Shown piece after piece: positions 24,339-32,798 of a stretch of 64,000 nt of DNA (positions within the stretch are counted from its first letter, which is position 1; every line of letters starts with the position of its first letter). The notes beneath the pieces were generated by a model. The model was not told where the DNA came from. It made no database searches and saw only the letters and a program-made list of their open reading frames with translations. The translations under genes and the position numbers were made by a program. Source of the stretch: Methylorubrum aminovorans (GTDB lineage: Bacteria; Pseudomonadota; Alphaproteobacteria; Rhizobiales; Beijerinckiaceae). Location of the stretch: NCBI RefSeq assembly GCF_022179725.1, contig NZ_BPRC01000020.1:1-64000 (forward strand), read 5' to 3'.

Positions 24339-24701
24339 ATGACCGACCCCTGGGCGTGCGCGGCGCTTGCGAAGGTCGAACAGACCGCGCAACTGGCGTC
24401 GGAAATCCGTGCGATCGTCGAGCGCACGCGGCGCATCATCGCCAATTCGCGCGAAATCCTGGCGGCGCACGGCGCGCAGGATTCCCCAAGCCATCCCCCG
24501 CTCCCCTGCCCGCCGAAGACGATGGTGCCGCCGGACGCTCTCTGTGGGGTCTTCGACGCGCTCCTCGAAGCAGCGCGGCAAGCCGAAAATGCCGACGATC
24601 CCGAGCTGTTCGCTCTCGTCGAGCGAGCCCTGCTCCGAACCGGAGACCGCATCGAGCAGGCCGCCGCGGCCCTCGCGCGCCGTCAGCCGCCGATGCAGTA
24701 G
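24339..24701 (+). CDS. Hypothetical protein
   Basis: A 120-residue predicted soluble protein, rich in Ala, Arg and Glu, with two helical segments (VEQTAQLASEIRAIVERTRR and DALLEAARQAENADDPELF) separated by a Pro-rich linker. GAGG lies at acceptable spacing before the ATG at 24339. I do not recognise the family. It lies on the same strand as the response regulator but 200 nt downstream. Because long open frames are frequent by chance at this GC content, the call is tentative. Confidence 0.45.
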   Translation: MTDPWACAALAKVEQTAQLASEIRAIVERTRRIIANSREILAAHGAQDSPSHPPLPCPPKTMVPPDALCGVFDALLEAARQAENADDPELFALVERALLRTGDRIEQAAAALARRQPPMQ

Positions 24702-24707
24702 GCCCGA

Positions 24708-24923
24708 TCAGGCCAGGCCGCGGGTGCGCCGCCACGCCTGGAGTGCGCGCAGGCGCTCCTCGTAGGCAAGCCGGAGCGCGGTCTCGGGTTCGCCCTTCAT
24801 CTCAGGCGGTGTCAACACATCCTCGACCAGGGACGTGCCGAGTTGCCGGGTGACCTCGTGACGCCAGCAGGCATCGGCCACGGCGAACTCGATGTCCGTA
24901 CGAATGATGTCGTCGTCGTCCAT
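24708..24923 (-). CDS. Small hypothetical protein
   Basis: A 71-residue acidic, helical protein beginning MDDDDIIRTDIEFAVADACW and ending RLRALQAWRRTRGLA. The first ATG could also be 24935 (MRSRMDDDD). The amino-acid composition looks like a real small soluble protein, but I do not recognise the family. It is convergent with the hypothetical gene at 24339 and lies downstream of the tetR gene on the same strand. Confidence 0.5.
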   Translation of the reverse strand: MDDDDIIRTDIEFAVADACWRHEVTRQLGTSLVEDVLTPPEMKGEPETALRLAYEERLRALQAWRRTRGLA

Positions 24924-25095
24924 CCGGCTTCTCATGCCGCGGAGCGGAGCGGAGCGCCGCGGTCGCGCCCGAACTGGGTATGACCAGCTTTAGCCGATCT
25001 TGCGATTCCGTTCGAGCCATACTGCGTCGGGATCGGCCGGGACGGAACGGTGAGCCGGGCATTACGCCGTCGGGTCATCCCCGGCTCTACCTCGA

Positions 25096-25704
25096 TCAGT
25101 ACTGGCCGCCGACCGCCTCGCGGCATCGCGCGAAGGCGCTCAGCGACACCCGCGCGACCTCCCGCAAGGCGTCGCGGTCCGCCCCCGACGAGGCGAGGAC
25201 GCCCATGCCGGAGGCAACCGTCGAAAGGAAGCGGGCCAAAGCCGCCGGATCGGCCTCCGGCGCGAGGTCGCCGTCCCGCTGAGCCTGCGCGAACCGCTCG
25301 CGCAGGTCCGCCTCGGTCTGCCCGCGCCGGGAGGCCAGCTCGAAGGGGATGTTCTCCGAGCCCTCGCCGCAGGCGAGCCCACCCTGGACCAGAAGGCAGC
25401 CGGGTGGGTTGGCAGGATCGGTGTGGCTCTCGGCGATGCTCGACAGGAACCGCTCGGCCACCTCGCGCGCCGTCGCTCCGGCGAGCACGTGGCGCATGTG
25501 CTCGCAGCGCCGCTGCGCGTAGCGGTCGAGGGCGGCCTTCAGCAGCCCCTCCTTGCTGCCGAAGGCCGCGTAGAGGGAGGGCGCCTTGATGCCCATCGCC
25601 TTCGTCAGCATGGCGAGGCTCGCGCCGTCGTAGCCGTGGCGCCAGAACACCTCCATCGCCTCGTCGAGGGCCTTGTCCGTGTCGAAGGACCGGGGCCGCC
25701 CCAT
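25096..25704 (-). CDS. TetR/AcrR-family transcriptional repressor
   Basis: A 202-residue regulator beginning MGRPRSFDTDKALDEAMEVF, with the TetR helix-turn-helix ASLAMLTKAMGIKAPSLYAA followed by FGSKEGLL. The C-terminal ligand-binding domain has NPPGCLLVQGG, typical of a subgroup that often controls efflux pumps. It is transcribed divergently from the RND adaptor gene at 25799; an imperfect 26-bp palindrome in between (25777-25802) is a good operator candidate. It probably represses the pump until an inducer binds. Confidence 0.92.
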   Translation of the reverse strand: MGRPRSFDTDKALDEAMEVFWRHGYDGASLAMLTKAMGIKAPSLYAAFGSKEGLLKAALDRYAQRRCEHMRHVLAGATAREVAERFLSSIAESHTDPANPPGCLLVQGGLACGEGSENIPFELASRRGQTEADLRERFAQAQRDGDLAPEADPAALARFLSTVASGMGVLASSGADRDALREVARVSLSAFARCREAVGGQY

Positions 25705-25776
25705 CACCATTGTCCGCGGGCTCCAAGTTTTGTATCGAGTGGTAGATAAGTCTCTTGACGGGCGGCGTCCACGCCG

Positions 25777-25802
25777 ACATGTGTAGCGAACTCTACAGAT
25801 GT
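25777..25802. promoter_or_regulatory. Candidate TetR operator palindrome
   Basis: ACATGTGTAG and CTACAGATGT form inverted 10-bp arms (one mismatch) around CGAACT in the divergent tetR-RND intergenic region. A TTGACG that could be a -35 lies at 25755-25760. The palindrome runs into the apparent ATG (25799) of the adaptor gene, so repressor binding would block transcription there, or the real translation start is further downstream. Confidence 0.55.
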
Positions 25803-27058
25803 CGGAGCCGCTCGTGGATCCTCAGCGTGGCACCTCTTTAGGCCGTTTTTTGCTCCGGCGCAGCGTCGGGGTCGGCCTCGCGCTCTCCCTCCTGGGAGGC
25901 GCCGCCTGGCTCGCGGTGCCAACCTCGGTGTGGCGCACCGCCCCCGCTCAGGCCGCGGCGCCGCAGGACGAGCCGGCGATGCCGGCTGCCGTCGCCACGG
26001 TCGAGCCGCGCGACGTGATCCTGTGGGACGAGTTCTCCGGCCGCCTGGAGGCGGTCGACCGCATCGAGGTGCGGGCCCGCGTCGGCGGCGCGATCCAGGC
26101 CACGCATTTCGTCGAGGGTGAGCTGGTCAAGCCCGGCGACCTCCTCGTCACCATCGATCCCGCGCCCTACGCGGCGGAGGTCGACCGCCTGGAGGCCCAG
26201 GTGGCCGGCGCCGAGGCCCGCGTCGCCCTGACGTCGAGCGACCTCGAACGCGGGCAGCAATTGTCGGACCGCCACATCGTCACGGCCCGCGACCTCGACG
26301 TGCGCGCCAACGCCTTCAAGGAGGCGAAGGCGACCCTGCAGGGAGCGAAGGCGGCGCTGGCGGCGGCGCGGCTCAACCTCGACTACACCCAGGTGCGGGC
26401 GGCGGTGGGCGGCCGCGTCGGCCGCCGCGAGATCACGCCGGGCAACCTCGTCGCGACGGGGGCCGGCGCCGCGGTGCTGACGACCCTCGTCTCCGTCGAT
26501 CCGGTCTATGCCAGCTTCGACGCCGACGAGACCGTTATCCTGAAGGCGCTGGCCTCGATCGCCGAGCCGGCGGGCGGGCGCGGCCGGCTCGCGCGGATCC
26601 CGGTCGAGATGATCACGGCCGACGGCGCGCGCGCCCAGGGCAGCCTGCAATTCATCGACAACAAGGTCGATGCCCGCAGCGGTACGGTCCGCGTCCGCGC
26701 CACCTTCGCCAACGGCGACGGCCACCTGATTCCCGGCCAGTTCGCACGGATGCGGCTGGGCCAGGCCGTGCCCGAATCCCTCCTGCTCGTGGATGAGCGC
26801 GCCATCGGCACCGACCAGGACAAGCGCTTCGTGCTCGTGGTGGGGGCCGACAGCCGGGCCGAGTTCCGCACCGTCACCCTCGGCCGGGCCGTCGACGGCC
26901 TGCGGGTCGTGACCTCCGGCCTCTCCGCGGGCGAGCGCATCGTCGTCAACGGGCTGCAGCGCATCCGCCCCGGCACCCGCATCAGCCCCGAGCCGGTCCG
27001 GATGGGCGCCCGGCCTCAGGATCTTTTGGCTGGAACGGCCAAGCTCGCGCAGCGGTGA
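25799..27058 (+). CDS. RND efflux periplasmic adaptor subunit (AcrA/MexE family)
   Basis: A 419-residue membrane-fusion protein that links the inner-membrane RND pump to an outer-membrane channel. It has an N-terminal anchor/signal (VGLALSLLGGAAWLAV), a split lipoyl domain (VRARVGGAIQATHFVEGELV and LDYTQVRAAVGGRVGRREIT) flanking a coiled-coil hairpin (about 140-195), and a beta-barrel. The ATG at 25799 has no clear ribosome site and overlaps the operator; a GTG at 25814 is an alternative. No outer-membrane TolC-like gene is nearby. The pump gene follows 187 nt later. Confidence 0.92.
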   Translation: MSEPLVDPQRGTSLGRFLLRRSVGVGLALSLLGGAAWLAVPTSVWRTAPAQAAAPQDEPAMPAAVATVEPRDVILWDEFSGRLEAVDRIEVRARVGGAIQATHFVEGELVKPGDLLVTIDPAPYAAEVDRLEAQVAGAEARVALTSSDLERGQQLSDRHIVTARDLDVRANAFKEAKATLQGAKAALAAARLNLDYTQVRAAVGGRVGRREITPGNLVATGAGAAVLTTLVSVDPVYASFDADETVILKALASIAEPAGGRGRLARIPVEMITADGARAQGSLQFIDNKVDARSGTVRVRATFANGDGHLIPGQFARMRLGQAVPESLLLVDERAIGTDQDKRFVLVVGADSRAEFRTVTLGRAVDGLRVVTSGLSAGERIVVNGLQRIRPGTRISPEPVRMGARPQDLLAGTAKLAQR

Positions 27059-27140
27059 GACGCTCGCGCAGCGGTGAGACGCTCGCGCAACGCTAAAACG
27101 GTCGCGCAGCGCTGAAAAATCTCGCGCAGCGCTGACACCG
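27044..27140. repeat. Five degenerate copies of a 19-20-bp unit after the RND adaptor gene
   Basis: The unit CTCGCGCAGCGGTGAGACG occurs twice exactly (27044-27062, 27063-27081) and then as three drifting copies (27082-27100, 27101-27120, 27121-27140). The first copy contains the last codons and the TGA of the adaptor gene (Leu-Ala-Gln-Arg-stop), so the array seems to have grown from the gene's 3' end. It fills part of the gap before the RND pump gene. Confidence 0.9.
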
Positions 27141-27245
27141 CTTCGCTCTCCCCCACCCAAAACCGCCCGGCGGCAACGCCGTGACCGGCAGCCCCATCGG
27201 CTGCGCGGGCGGTCACCTCACGCCCCGTCTTCCCCGAGGGTCGGC

Positions 27246-30200
27246 ATGAATCTCTCCAAGTTCTTCATCGACCGGCCGATCTTCGCGGGCGTGCTCTCGG
27301 TGCTCATCTTCGTCGGCGGGCTGCTCTCGCTCTTCGCGATGCCGATCTCGGAATACCCGGACGTCGTGCCGCCCTCGGTCGTCGTGCGCGCGACGTTCCC
27401 CGGCGCCAACCCCAAGGTCATCATCGAGACCGTGGCGACGCCGATCGAGGAGCAGATCAACGGCGTCGAGGGCATGCTCTACATGTCGAGCCAGGCCACG
27501 ACCGACGGCGTGATGGTGCTGACCGTCACCTTCCGGCTCGGCACCGATCCCGACAAGGCGCAGCAGCTCGTCCAGAACCGCGTCTCGCAGGCCGAGCCGC
27601 GGCTGCCGGCGATCGTGCGCCAGCTCGGCATCGTCACGGTGAAGTCCTCACCCGATCTCACCATGGTGGTGCACCTCGTCTCGCCCAACGGGCGCTACGA
27701 CATGACCTACCTGCGCAACTACGCGGTCCTGAACATCAAGGACCGCCTCGCCCGCCTCGACGGCGTCGGTCAGGTCCAGCTCTTCGGCTCCGGCGACTAC
27801 GCCATGCGCATCTGGCTCGATCCGCAGAAGGTCGCGGAGCACGGCCTGTCCGCCGGCGACGTGGTGCGCGAGATCCAGGCCCAGAATGTCGAGGCGGCGG
27901 CCGGCGTCATCGGCGCCTCGCCGGCAGTGCCGGGGCTCGACCTGCAATTATCGCTCAACGCGGAAGGGCGCCTCGCCAACGAGGAGCAGTTCGGCGACAT
28001 CGTCGTCAAGACGGGAGAGAACGGCGAGATCACGCGGCTGCGCGACCTCGCGCGGATCGAACTCGGCGCCTCCGACTACGCGCTGCGCTCGCTTCTCGAC
28101 AACAAGTCGGCCGTGGCGATCCCGATCTCGCAATCCCCCGGTTCGAACGCGATCCGGATCTCGGATCAGGTCCGCCAGACCATGGCCGAGATCAAGCGGA
28201 CCATGCCGGAGGGGGTCGATTACCAGATCGTCTACGATCCGACGCAGTTCGTGCGCGCCTCGATCGAGGCGGTGATCCACACGCTGCTCGAGGCGGTCGC
28301 CCTCGTCGTCCTCGTGGTGATCCTGTTCCTGCAGACGTGGCGGGCCTCGATCATCCCGCTTCTCGCCGTGCCGGTCTCCATCGTCGGCACCTTCGCGGTG
28401 ATGCACGCCTTCGGCTTCTCCATCAACGCGCTGAGCCTGTTCGGCCTCGTGCTCGCCATCGGCATCGTCGTCGACGACGCCATCGTCGTGGTCGAGAACG
28501 TCGAGCGCAACATCGAGGCCGGGCTCTCGCCGCGCGACGCGAGCTATCAGGCGATGCGCGAGGTCTCCGGGCCGATCATCGCTATCGCCCTCGTGCTCGT
28601 CGCGGTCTTCGTGCCGCTCGCCTTCATCAGCGGGCTGACGGGCCAGTTCTACAAGCAGTTCGCGCTCACCATCGCGATCTCGACGGTGATCTCGGCGATC
28701 AACTCGCTGACCCTCTCGCCGGCCCTGTCCGCGCTCCTGCTCAAGGACCATCACGCCCCGAAGGACCGGCTGACCCGCGTGCTCGACACCCTGCTCGGCT
28801 GGTTCTTCCGCCGGTTCAACCGCGTCTTCGGCCGGGCCTCGGACGGCTACGGACGCGGCGTCGGCGCCGTCGTCTCGCGAAAGGGCGCGATGATGGTGCT
28901 CTACCTCGTGCTGGTCGGGCTAACCGTGGTGCTGTTCCAGAGGATCCCCGGCGGCTTCGTGCCGGGCCAGGACAAGCAGTACCTCGTCGGCTTCGCGCAA
29001 CTGCCCGACGGCGCCACCCTCGACCGGACCGAGGACGTCATCCGCCGCATGAGCGAGATCGCCCTCAAGGAGCCCGGCGTCGAGAGCGCGGTGGCCTTCC
29101 CTGGCCTGTCGATCAACGGCTTCACCAACTCCTCGAATTCGGGGATCGTGTTCTCGACCCTGAAGCCGTTCGCGGAGCGTAAAGGTCCGGACTTGAGCGG
29201 GGGGGCGATCGCGCAGTCGCTCAACAAGAAGTTCGCCGCGATCCCCGAGGCGTTCATCGCGATGTTCCCGCCCCCGCCCGTCAACGGGCTCGGGACCATC
29301 GGCGGCTTCAAGCTGCAGATCGAGGACCGGGCCGGCCTCGGCTACGAGGCGCTCAACGAGGCCACCAAGGCGTTCATGGCCAAGGCGGCGCAGGCGCCGG
29401 AACTCGCCGGCCTGTTCTCCAGCTTCCAGATGAACGTGCCGCAGCTCTTCGCCGATCTCGACCGGACCAAGGCGCGCCAGCTCCGCATCCCGGTGACGGA
29501 CGTGTTCGACACGCTGCAGATCTATCTCGGCTCGCTCTACGTCAACGACTTCAACCGGTTCGGCCGCACCTACTCGGTCCGCGTCCAGGCCGACGCGCCG
29601 TTCCGGGCGCGCTCCGACGATGTCGGGCAGCTCAAGGTCCGCGCCGGCTCCGGCGAGATGGTGCCGCTCTCGGCCCTGCTGCGCGTGCGCCAGACCGCGG
29701 GGCCGGAGCGGGCCATGCGCTACAACGGCTTCCTGTCGGCCGACATCAACGCGGGCGCGGCCCCCGGCTTCTCGTCGGGACAGGCGCAGGCGGCGGCGGC
29801 GCGCATCGCCGCCGAGACCCTGCCGCGGGGCTTTGCCTTCGAGTGGACCGACCTGACCTACCAGGAATTCATCGCCGGCAATTCCGGGATCTGGGTCTTC
29901 CCGCTGGCCCTGCTGCTCGTCTTCCTCGTGCTGGCGGCGCAGTACGAGAGCCTCACCCTGCCGCTGGCCATCCTCATGATCGTGCCGATGGGGCTGTTGG
30001 CTGCGATGTTCGGGGTCTGGCTGTCGGCGGGCGACAACAACGTCTTTACGCAGATCGGCCTGATCGTGCTCGTCGGCCTCTCGGCCAAGAACGCGATCCT
30101 GATCGTGGAATTCGCCCGCGAGCTGGAATTTTCCGGCCGCACCCCGCTGCAGGCCGCGATCGAGGCGAGCCGCCTGCGGCTGCGCCCGATCCTGATGACG

Positions 30201-30431
30201 TCGCTGGCCTTCATCATGGGCGTTCTGCCGCTGGTGACCGCGACCGGGGCCGGAGCGGAGATGCGCAACGCCATGGGCGTCGCGGTGTTCTCCGGCATGA
30301 TCGGCGTCACCGCCTTCGGCCTGTTCCTGACGCCGGTCTTCTACGTGCTGCTGCGCCGAATGGCCGGCAACCGGCCGCTCAAGCAGCATGGCGGCGAGAC
30401 GCATCCGGACAGCATGGCCCGCGCGGCGTGA
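27246..30431 (+). CDS. RND multidrug efflux pump, HAE1 family (AcrB/MexF-like)
   Basis: A 1061-residue inner-membrane proton-driven transporter. It starts MNLSKFFIDRPIFAGVLSVL and has the two six-helix halves each with a large periplasmic porter domain; the proton-relay acidic residues are in GIVVDDAIVVVENVER (helix 4), and helix 10 has GLSAKNAILIVEF. The relatives it resembles most, judged by eye, are MexF/BpeF-type pumps, which export chloramphenicol, trimethoprim and biocides; the actual substrate is unknown. It forms an operon with the adaptor at 25799 under the divergent TetR regulator. Confidence 0.95.
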   Translation: MNLSKFFIDRPIFAGVLSVLIFVGGLLSLFAMPISEYPDVVPPSVVVRATFPGANPKVIIETVATPIEEQINGVEGMLYMSSQATTDGVMVLTVTFRLGTDPDKAQQLVQNRVSQAEPRLPAIVRQLGIVTVKSSPDLTMVVHLVSPNGRYDMTYLRNYAVLNIKDRLARLDGVGQVQLFGSGDYAMRIWLDPQKVAEHGLSAGDVVREIQAQNVEAAAGVIGASPAVPGLDLQLSLNAEGRLANEEQFGDIVVKTGENGEITRLRDLARIELGASDYALRSLLDNKSAVAIPISQSPGSNAIRISDQVRQTMAEIKRTMPEGVDYQIVYDPTQFVRASIEAVIHTLLEAVALVVLVVILFLQTWRASIIPLLAVPVSIVGTFAVMHAFGFSINALSLFGLVLAIGIVVDDAIVVVENVERNIEAGLSPRDASYQAMREVSGPIIAIALVLVAVFVPLAFISGLTGQFYKQFALTIAISTVISAINSLTLSPALSALLLKDHHAPKDRLTRVLDTLLGWFFRRFNRVFGRASDGYGRGVGAVVSRKGAMMVLYLVLVGLTVVLFQRIPGGFVPGQDKQYLVGFAQLPDGATLDRTEDVIRRMSEIALKEPGVESAVAFPGLSINGFTNSSNSGIVFSTLKPFAERKGPDLSGGAIAQSLNKKFAAIPEAFIAMFPPPPVNGLGTIGGFKLQIEDRAGLGYEALNEATKAFMAKAAQAPELAGLFSSFQMNVPQLFADLDRTKARQLRIPVTDVFDTLQIYLGSLYVNDFNRFGRTYSVRVQADAPFRARSDDVGQLKVRAGSGEMVPLSALLRVRQTAGPERAMRYNGFLSADINAGAAPGFSSGQAQAAAARIAAETLPRGFAFEWTDLTYQEFIAGNSGIWVFPLALLLVFLVLAAQYESLTLPLAILMIVPMGLLAAMFGVWLSAGDNNVFTQIGLIVLVGLSAKNAILIVEFARELEFSGRTPLQAAIEASRLRLRPILMTSLAFIMGVLPLVTATGAGAEMRNAMGVAVFSGMIGVTAFGLFLTPVFYVLLRRMAGNRPLKQHGGETHPDSMARAA

Positions 30432-30486
30432 CGGGCGAGATGTTTCGGAGCCCGCGTCATCCGAGGGTCGGGGCCCCGCCTCGGAA

Positions 30487-30520
30487 TCGGCTTCGCGCCG
30501 TCATCGCGAGGCGAAGCCGA
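30487..30520. repeat. Inverted repeat between convergent genes
   Basis: TCGGCTTCGC and GCGAAGCCGA form a perfect 10-bp stem with a 14-nt loop between the convergent RND pump and nikR-like genes. The sequence (TCATCGCGAGGCGAAGCCGA) resembles intergenic repeats seen in related genomes. It could serve as a bidirectional transcription terminator, although there is no T-run. Confidence 0.55.
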
Positions 30521-30551
30521 AGCGATCGGTCGGCGCCCCTATCGGCGCTGC

Positions 30552-31031
30552 TCAGAAGCCGCTGCGCACGCGCAGATGCGTGTGGGTGTGGTTCGATGCG
30601 AACCCCTCGTCGTGCGAGTGCGCCGAGGTGTCCTGACCGACGGGAATCAGGTTGAGCGTGCCGTGCATGACGCCGCGCTCGAGGAACAGCTTCTCCGCGT
30701 AGGACGACACGTCGCCGACCGGGCCGCGCATCAGCGTCACGTCGATCGAGGTCGTGTGATCGATCGGGATCGACAGGGAGGCGACCGCCTGATCGTGACG
30801 GTCGAGGCGTCCCTGCGGCACCCGCGCCGCGAGGTTCCGCACCGACTGGTCGATCGTGTAGCTGACGACGCCGAAGCACGGTGCATCGGCCGGCGCTCCG
30901 GGACGCGCGGACAGGCCGCGCCGCACGAGGTCGCGGACGGCTTCCGACCGGCTCCCCGCGCCCGTGCTGTCCATGTAGGCATCGAGCGCCGCCGCCAGTT
31001 CGTCGTCGATGGCGATGGTCGTGCGCTGCAT
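30552..31031 (-). CDS. NikR-like ribbon-helix-helix regulator lacking the nickel site
   Basis: A 159-residue homologue of NikR that aligns without gaps to E. coli NikR over residues 1-130: an N-terminal ribbon-helix-helix (MQRTTIAIDDELAAALDAYM) and an ACT-like domain (MRGPVGDVSSYAEKLFLERG). All four high-affinity nickel ligands are replaced: His76 to Leu, His87 to Ser, His89 to Pro, Cys95 to Ser. A new tail carries five His (138, 140, 148, 150, 152). A GGAGAGGAGGGGAGG lies before the ATG at 31031. It presumably binds DNA, but its signal is unknown. Annotation as a nickel-responsive regulator would be misleading. Confidence 0.85.
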   Translation of the reverse strand: MQRTTIAIDDELAAALDAYMDSTGAGSRSEAVRDLVRRGLSARPGAPADAPCFGVVSYTIDQSVRNLAARVPQGRLDRHDQAVASLSIPIDHTTSIDVTLMRGPVGDVSSYAEKLFLERGVMHGTLNLIPVGQDTSAHSHDEGFASNHTHTHLRVRSGF

Positions 31032-31117
31032 GGCGATCCTCCCCTCCTCTCCGCGACGACGAAGCTGTCCTGTCGCCGTTGTCCCGACAAGCGGTCGCGG
31101 CGCTTCGTGTCTCTCAC

Positions 31118-31570
31118 TCAATCGCTCGCGACGTCCGCGGCATCGTCCGATCCGCCGGCCTGCCGGTCGCTGCCGAGCGAGTAGACTTGGTAGGGTTTTC
31201 CATCGGCGCCGGGCGAACGGTAGAGATAGGGCTGCCCCCACGGGTCGGTCAGGCCGCGGCTGTCGCGGATATAGGGACCGCGCCAGCCGGGCCCGGTCGG
31301 CTGGACGAGGCCCTGAAGGCCCTGCTGGGCCGTCGGGTAGGCGCCGTTGTCGAGATAGTAGAGCTCGACCGCCTGAGCGATGTTCTTGACCTGGATGCGC
31401 GCCGTCTCGCCCTTGGCGCGGCCGAGATAACCGATCACCTGCGGCGTCACCATCGTGGCGATCATACCGATGATCGCCAGCACGACGAGAAGCTCGACCA
31501 GCGAGAAGCCGGCCTCGGCCGAACGGGCGCGCGCGTCGTCCCGCTCGAAACCCTGCTCTGGGTGAGACAT
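31118..31570 (-). CDS. gspG: Type II secretion major pseudopilin GspG
   Basis: A pseudopilin of about 150 residues. The prepilin cleavage site and N-terminal helix read AEAGFSLVELLVVLAIIGMI (cleavage after the Gly, Glu at +5), and the C-terminal part has YYLDNGAYPTAQQGLQGLV and TDPWGQPYLYRSPG, diagnostic of GspG and its calcium-binding loop. It builds the periplasmic pseudopilus that pushes substrates through the secretin. The start is uncertain (ATG at 31570 or 31588, GTG at 31606). It is transcribed away from the neighbouring membrane-protein and peptidase genes. Confidence 0.94.
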   Translation of the reverse strand: MSHPEQGFERDDARARSAEAGFSLVELLVVLAIIGMIATMVTPQVIGYLGRAKGETARIQVKNIAQAVELYYLDNGAYPTAQQGLQGLVQPTGPGWRGPYIRDSRGLTDPWGQPYLYRSPGADGKPYQVYSLGSDRQAGGSDDAADVASD

Positions 31571-31765
31571 CGCCGTCGCCGTCCGCATCGTGAGTGATGG
31601 GCGCACGGTGGGGCGCGAAGCCTAAGAATCCCCTGCGGGCGCCGGCCTCCGCGGCGCTTTGGGCCGGGATTCACCGGAATTTTTTGATCTTTGTTATGCT
31701 CCCCGTGCGACCGTCCCGGAACAGAACCGGCAGGAATCGGCCCGCCGGCGGCTCCTGGGGCGGTC

Positions 31766-32794
31766 ATGCGCGAGCCCGATGTCATCTCGAACCTCCGGCG
31801 CGCGGTACCGGCTCTGCTCGTCGTGCTCGCGGCGGTTCTGTTTGCGTTTCAAGGGCCGGCCGCCGCGGCGGCGATGCAGGCCGCGCCCGAGGCGCTCCTG
31901 AGCCTGCCGATGCCTGCGCCGCTGCCGTCCGTCCGGCTGCTCACGATCCTGGTCGGCCTCCACCTCCTCGGCCTGTGCTTCGGCCTCGGCGGGGCGACGA
32001 TGCTCGATTTCTGGATCCTGCGCTGGATGCGCTGGGGCGACCTGCCGAACGAGATCGCGCGCACCTTCCTGTTCGTCAGCAAGGTGGTGAGCGTCGGGCT
32101 CGCCCTGCTGTGGGTCTCCGGCCTCGGATTCCTGGCCGTCTACGCGTTCGAGGCGCCCGAAAAGCTCTCGAACCCGAAGATCGTCGCCAAGATCACGGTG
32201 GTCGCGGTGCTGACGCTGAACGGATGGCTGATCCATGCCCTCGTCCTGCCGGGCGTGCTGCGCGACGTGAGCCGCCCGATGTTCGACGGCGTGTCGCGCC
32301 TGCGCACCGGCGTCTTCCTGATCTCGGGGGCGGTCTCGGGCGTCTCGTGGTACACGGCCTTCGCCCTGGGCCTGATGCGTGAGCTGAACGGGCGCGTCGC
32401 GGCGGGCCTCCTGCTGGCGCTCTGGCTTGCCGCCATGGTCGCCGCCGGGCTCGCGGCCTACGCCTTCTGGCAGTTCCTGCGTCGTCGCAGCCTCGATGCG
32501 CGGATCGAGGCCGCCGAGGAGGCTCTCGTTTCCGCCGTCCCGTCATGGCCCGCGCTCAAGCGTCGGATCCGCTTGCGGATCGGCCGTTCTCGCCCGGACA
32601 CGGCACCGCCGGGAGCCTTCCCCGCCGCTCCTCAAGCCGCCCCGCTCGCGTTATCGGCCGTGGCTCTGCGCGCGCCCGACCGAGACGGTAGGGAAGCCGT
32701 CGCGCCGCATCCGATGCGGGCGGTTCCGCTGGGAATGACCTGCGTGCGCGAGAGCCGGATGGCCGCCTTCAGGGCGCGGCTGAGCTCGATCTGA
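31766..32794 (+). CDS. Multi-pass membrane protein of unknown function in the T2SS cluster
   Basis: A 342-residue protein with an N-terminal hydrophobic segment (ALLVVLAAVLFAFQGPAAAA), then about five to six membrane helices up to residue 260 (including LLTILVGLHLLGLCFGLGGA and LTLNGWLIHALVLPGVL), and a basic, Pro/Ala-rich cytoplasmic-looking tail. GGGGCGG precedes the ATG at 31766. I do not recognise the family. It is divergent from gspG and ends 4 nt before the prepilin peptidase gene, so it is probably co-transcribed with that gene. Confidence 0.7.
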   Translation: MREPDVISNLRRAVPALLVVLAAVLFAFQGPAAAAAMQAAPEALLSLPMPAPLPSVRLLTILVGLHLLGLCFGLGGATMLDFWILRWMRWGDLPNEIARTFLFVSKVVSVGLALLWVSGLGFLAVYAFEAPEKLSNPKIVAKITVVAVLTLNGWLIHALVLPGVLRDVSRPMFDGVSRLRTGVFLISGAVSGVSWYTAFALGLMRELNGRVAAGLLLALWLAAMVAAGLAAYAFWQFLRRRSLDARIEAAEEALVSAVPSWPALKRRIRLRIGRSRPDTAPPGAFPAAPQAAPLALSAVALRAPDRDGREAVAPHPMRAVPLGMTCVRESRMAAFRARLSSI

Positions 32795-32798
32795 GGCC

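Noticed and set aside
31682..31700. TTGATCTTTGTTAT near the membrane-protein gene as an FNR box
   Set aside because: Only one half-site fits; the other half does not match TCAA or ATCAA.
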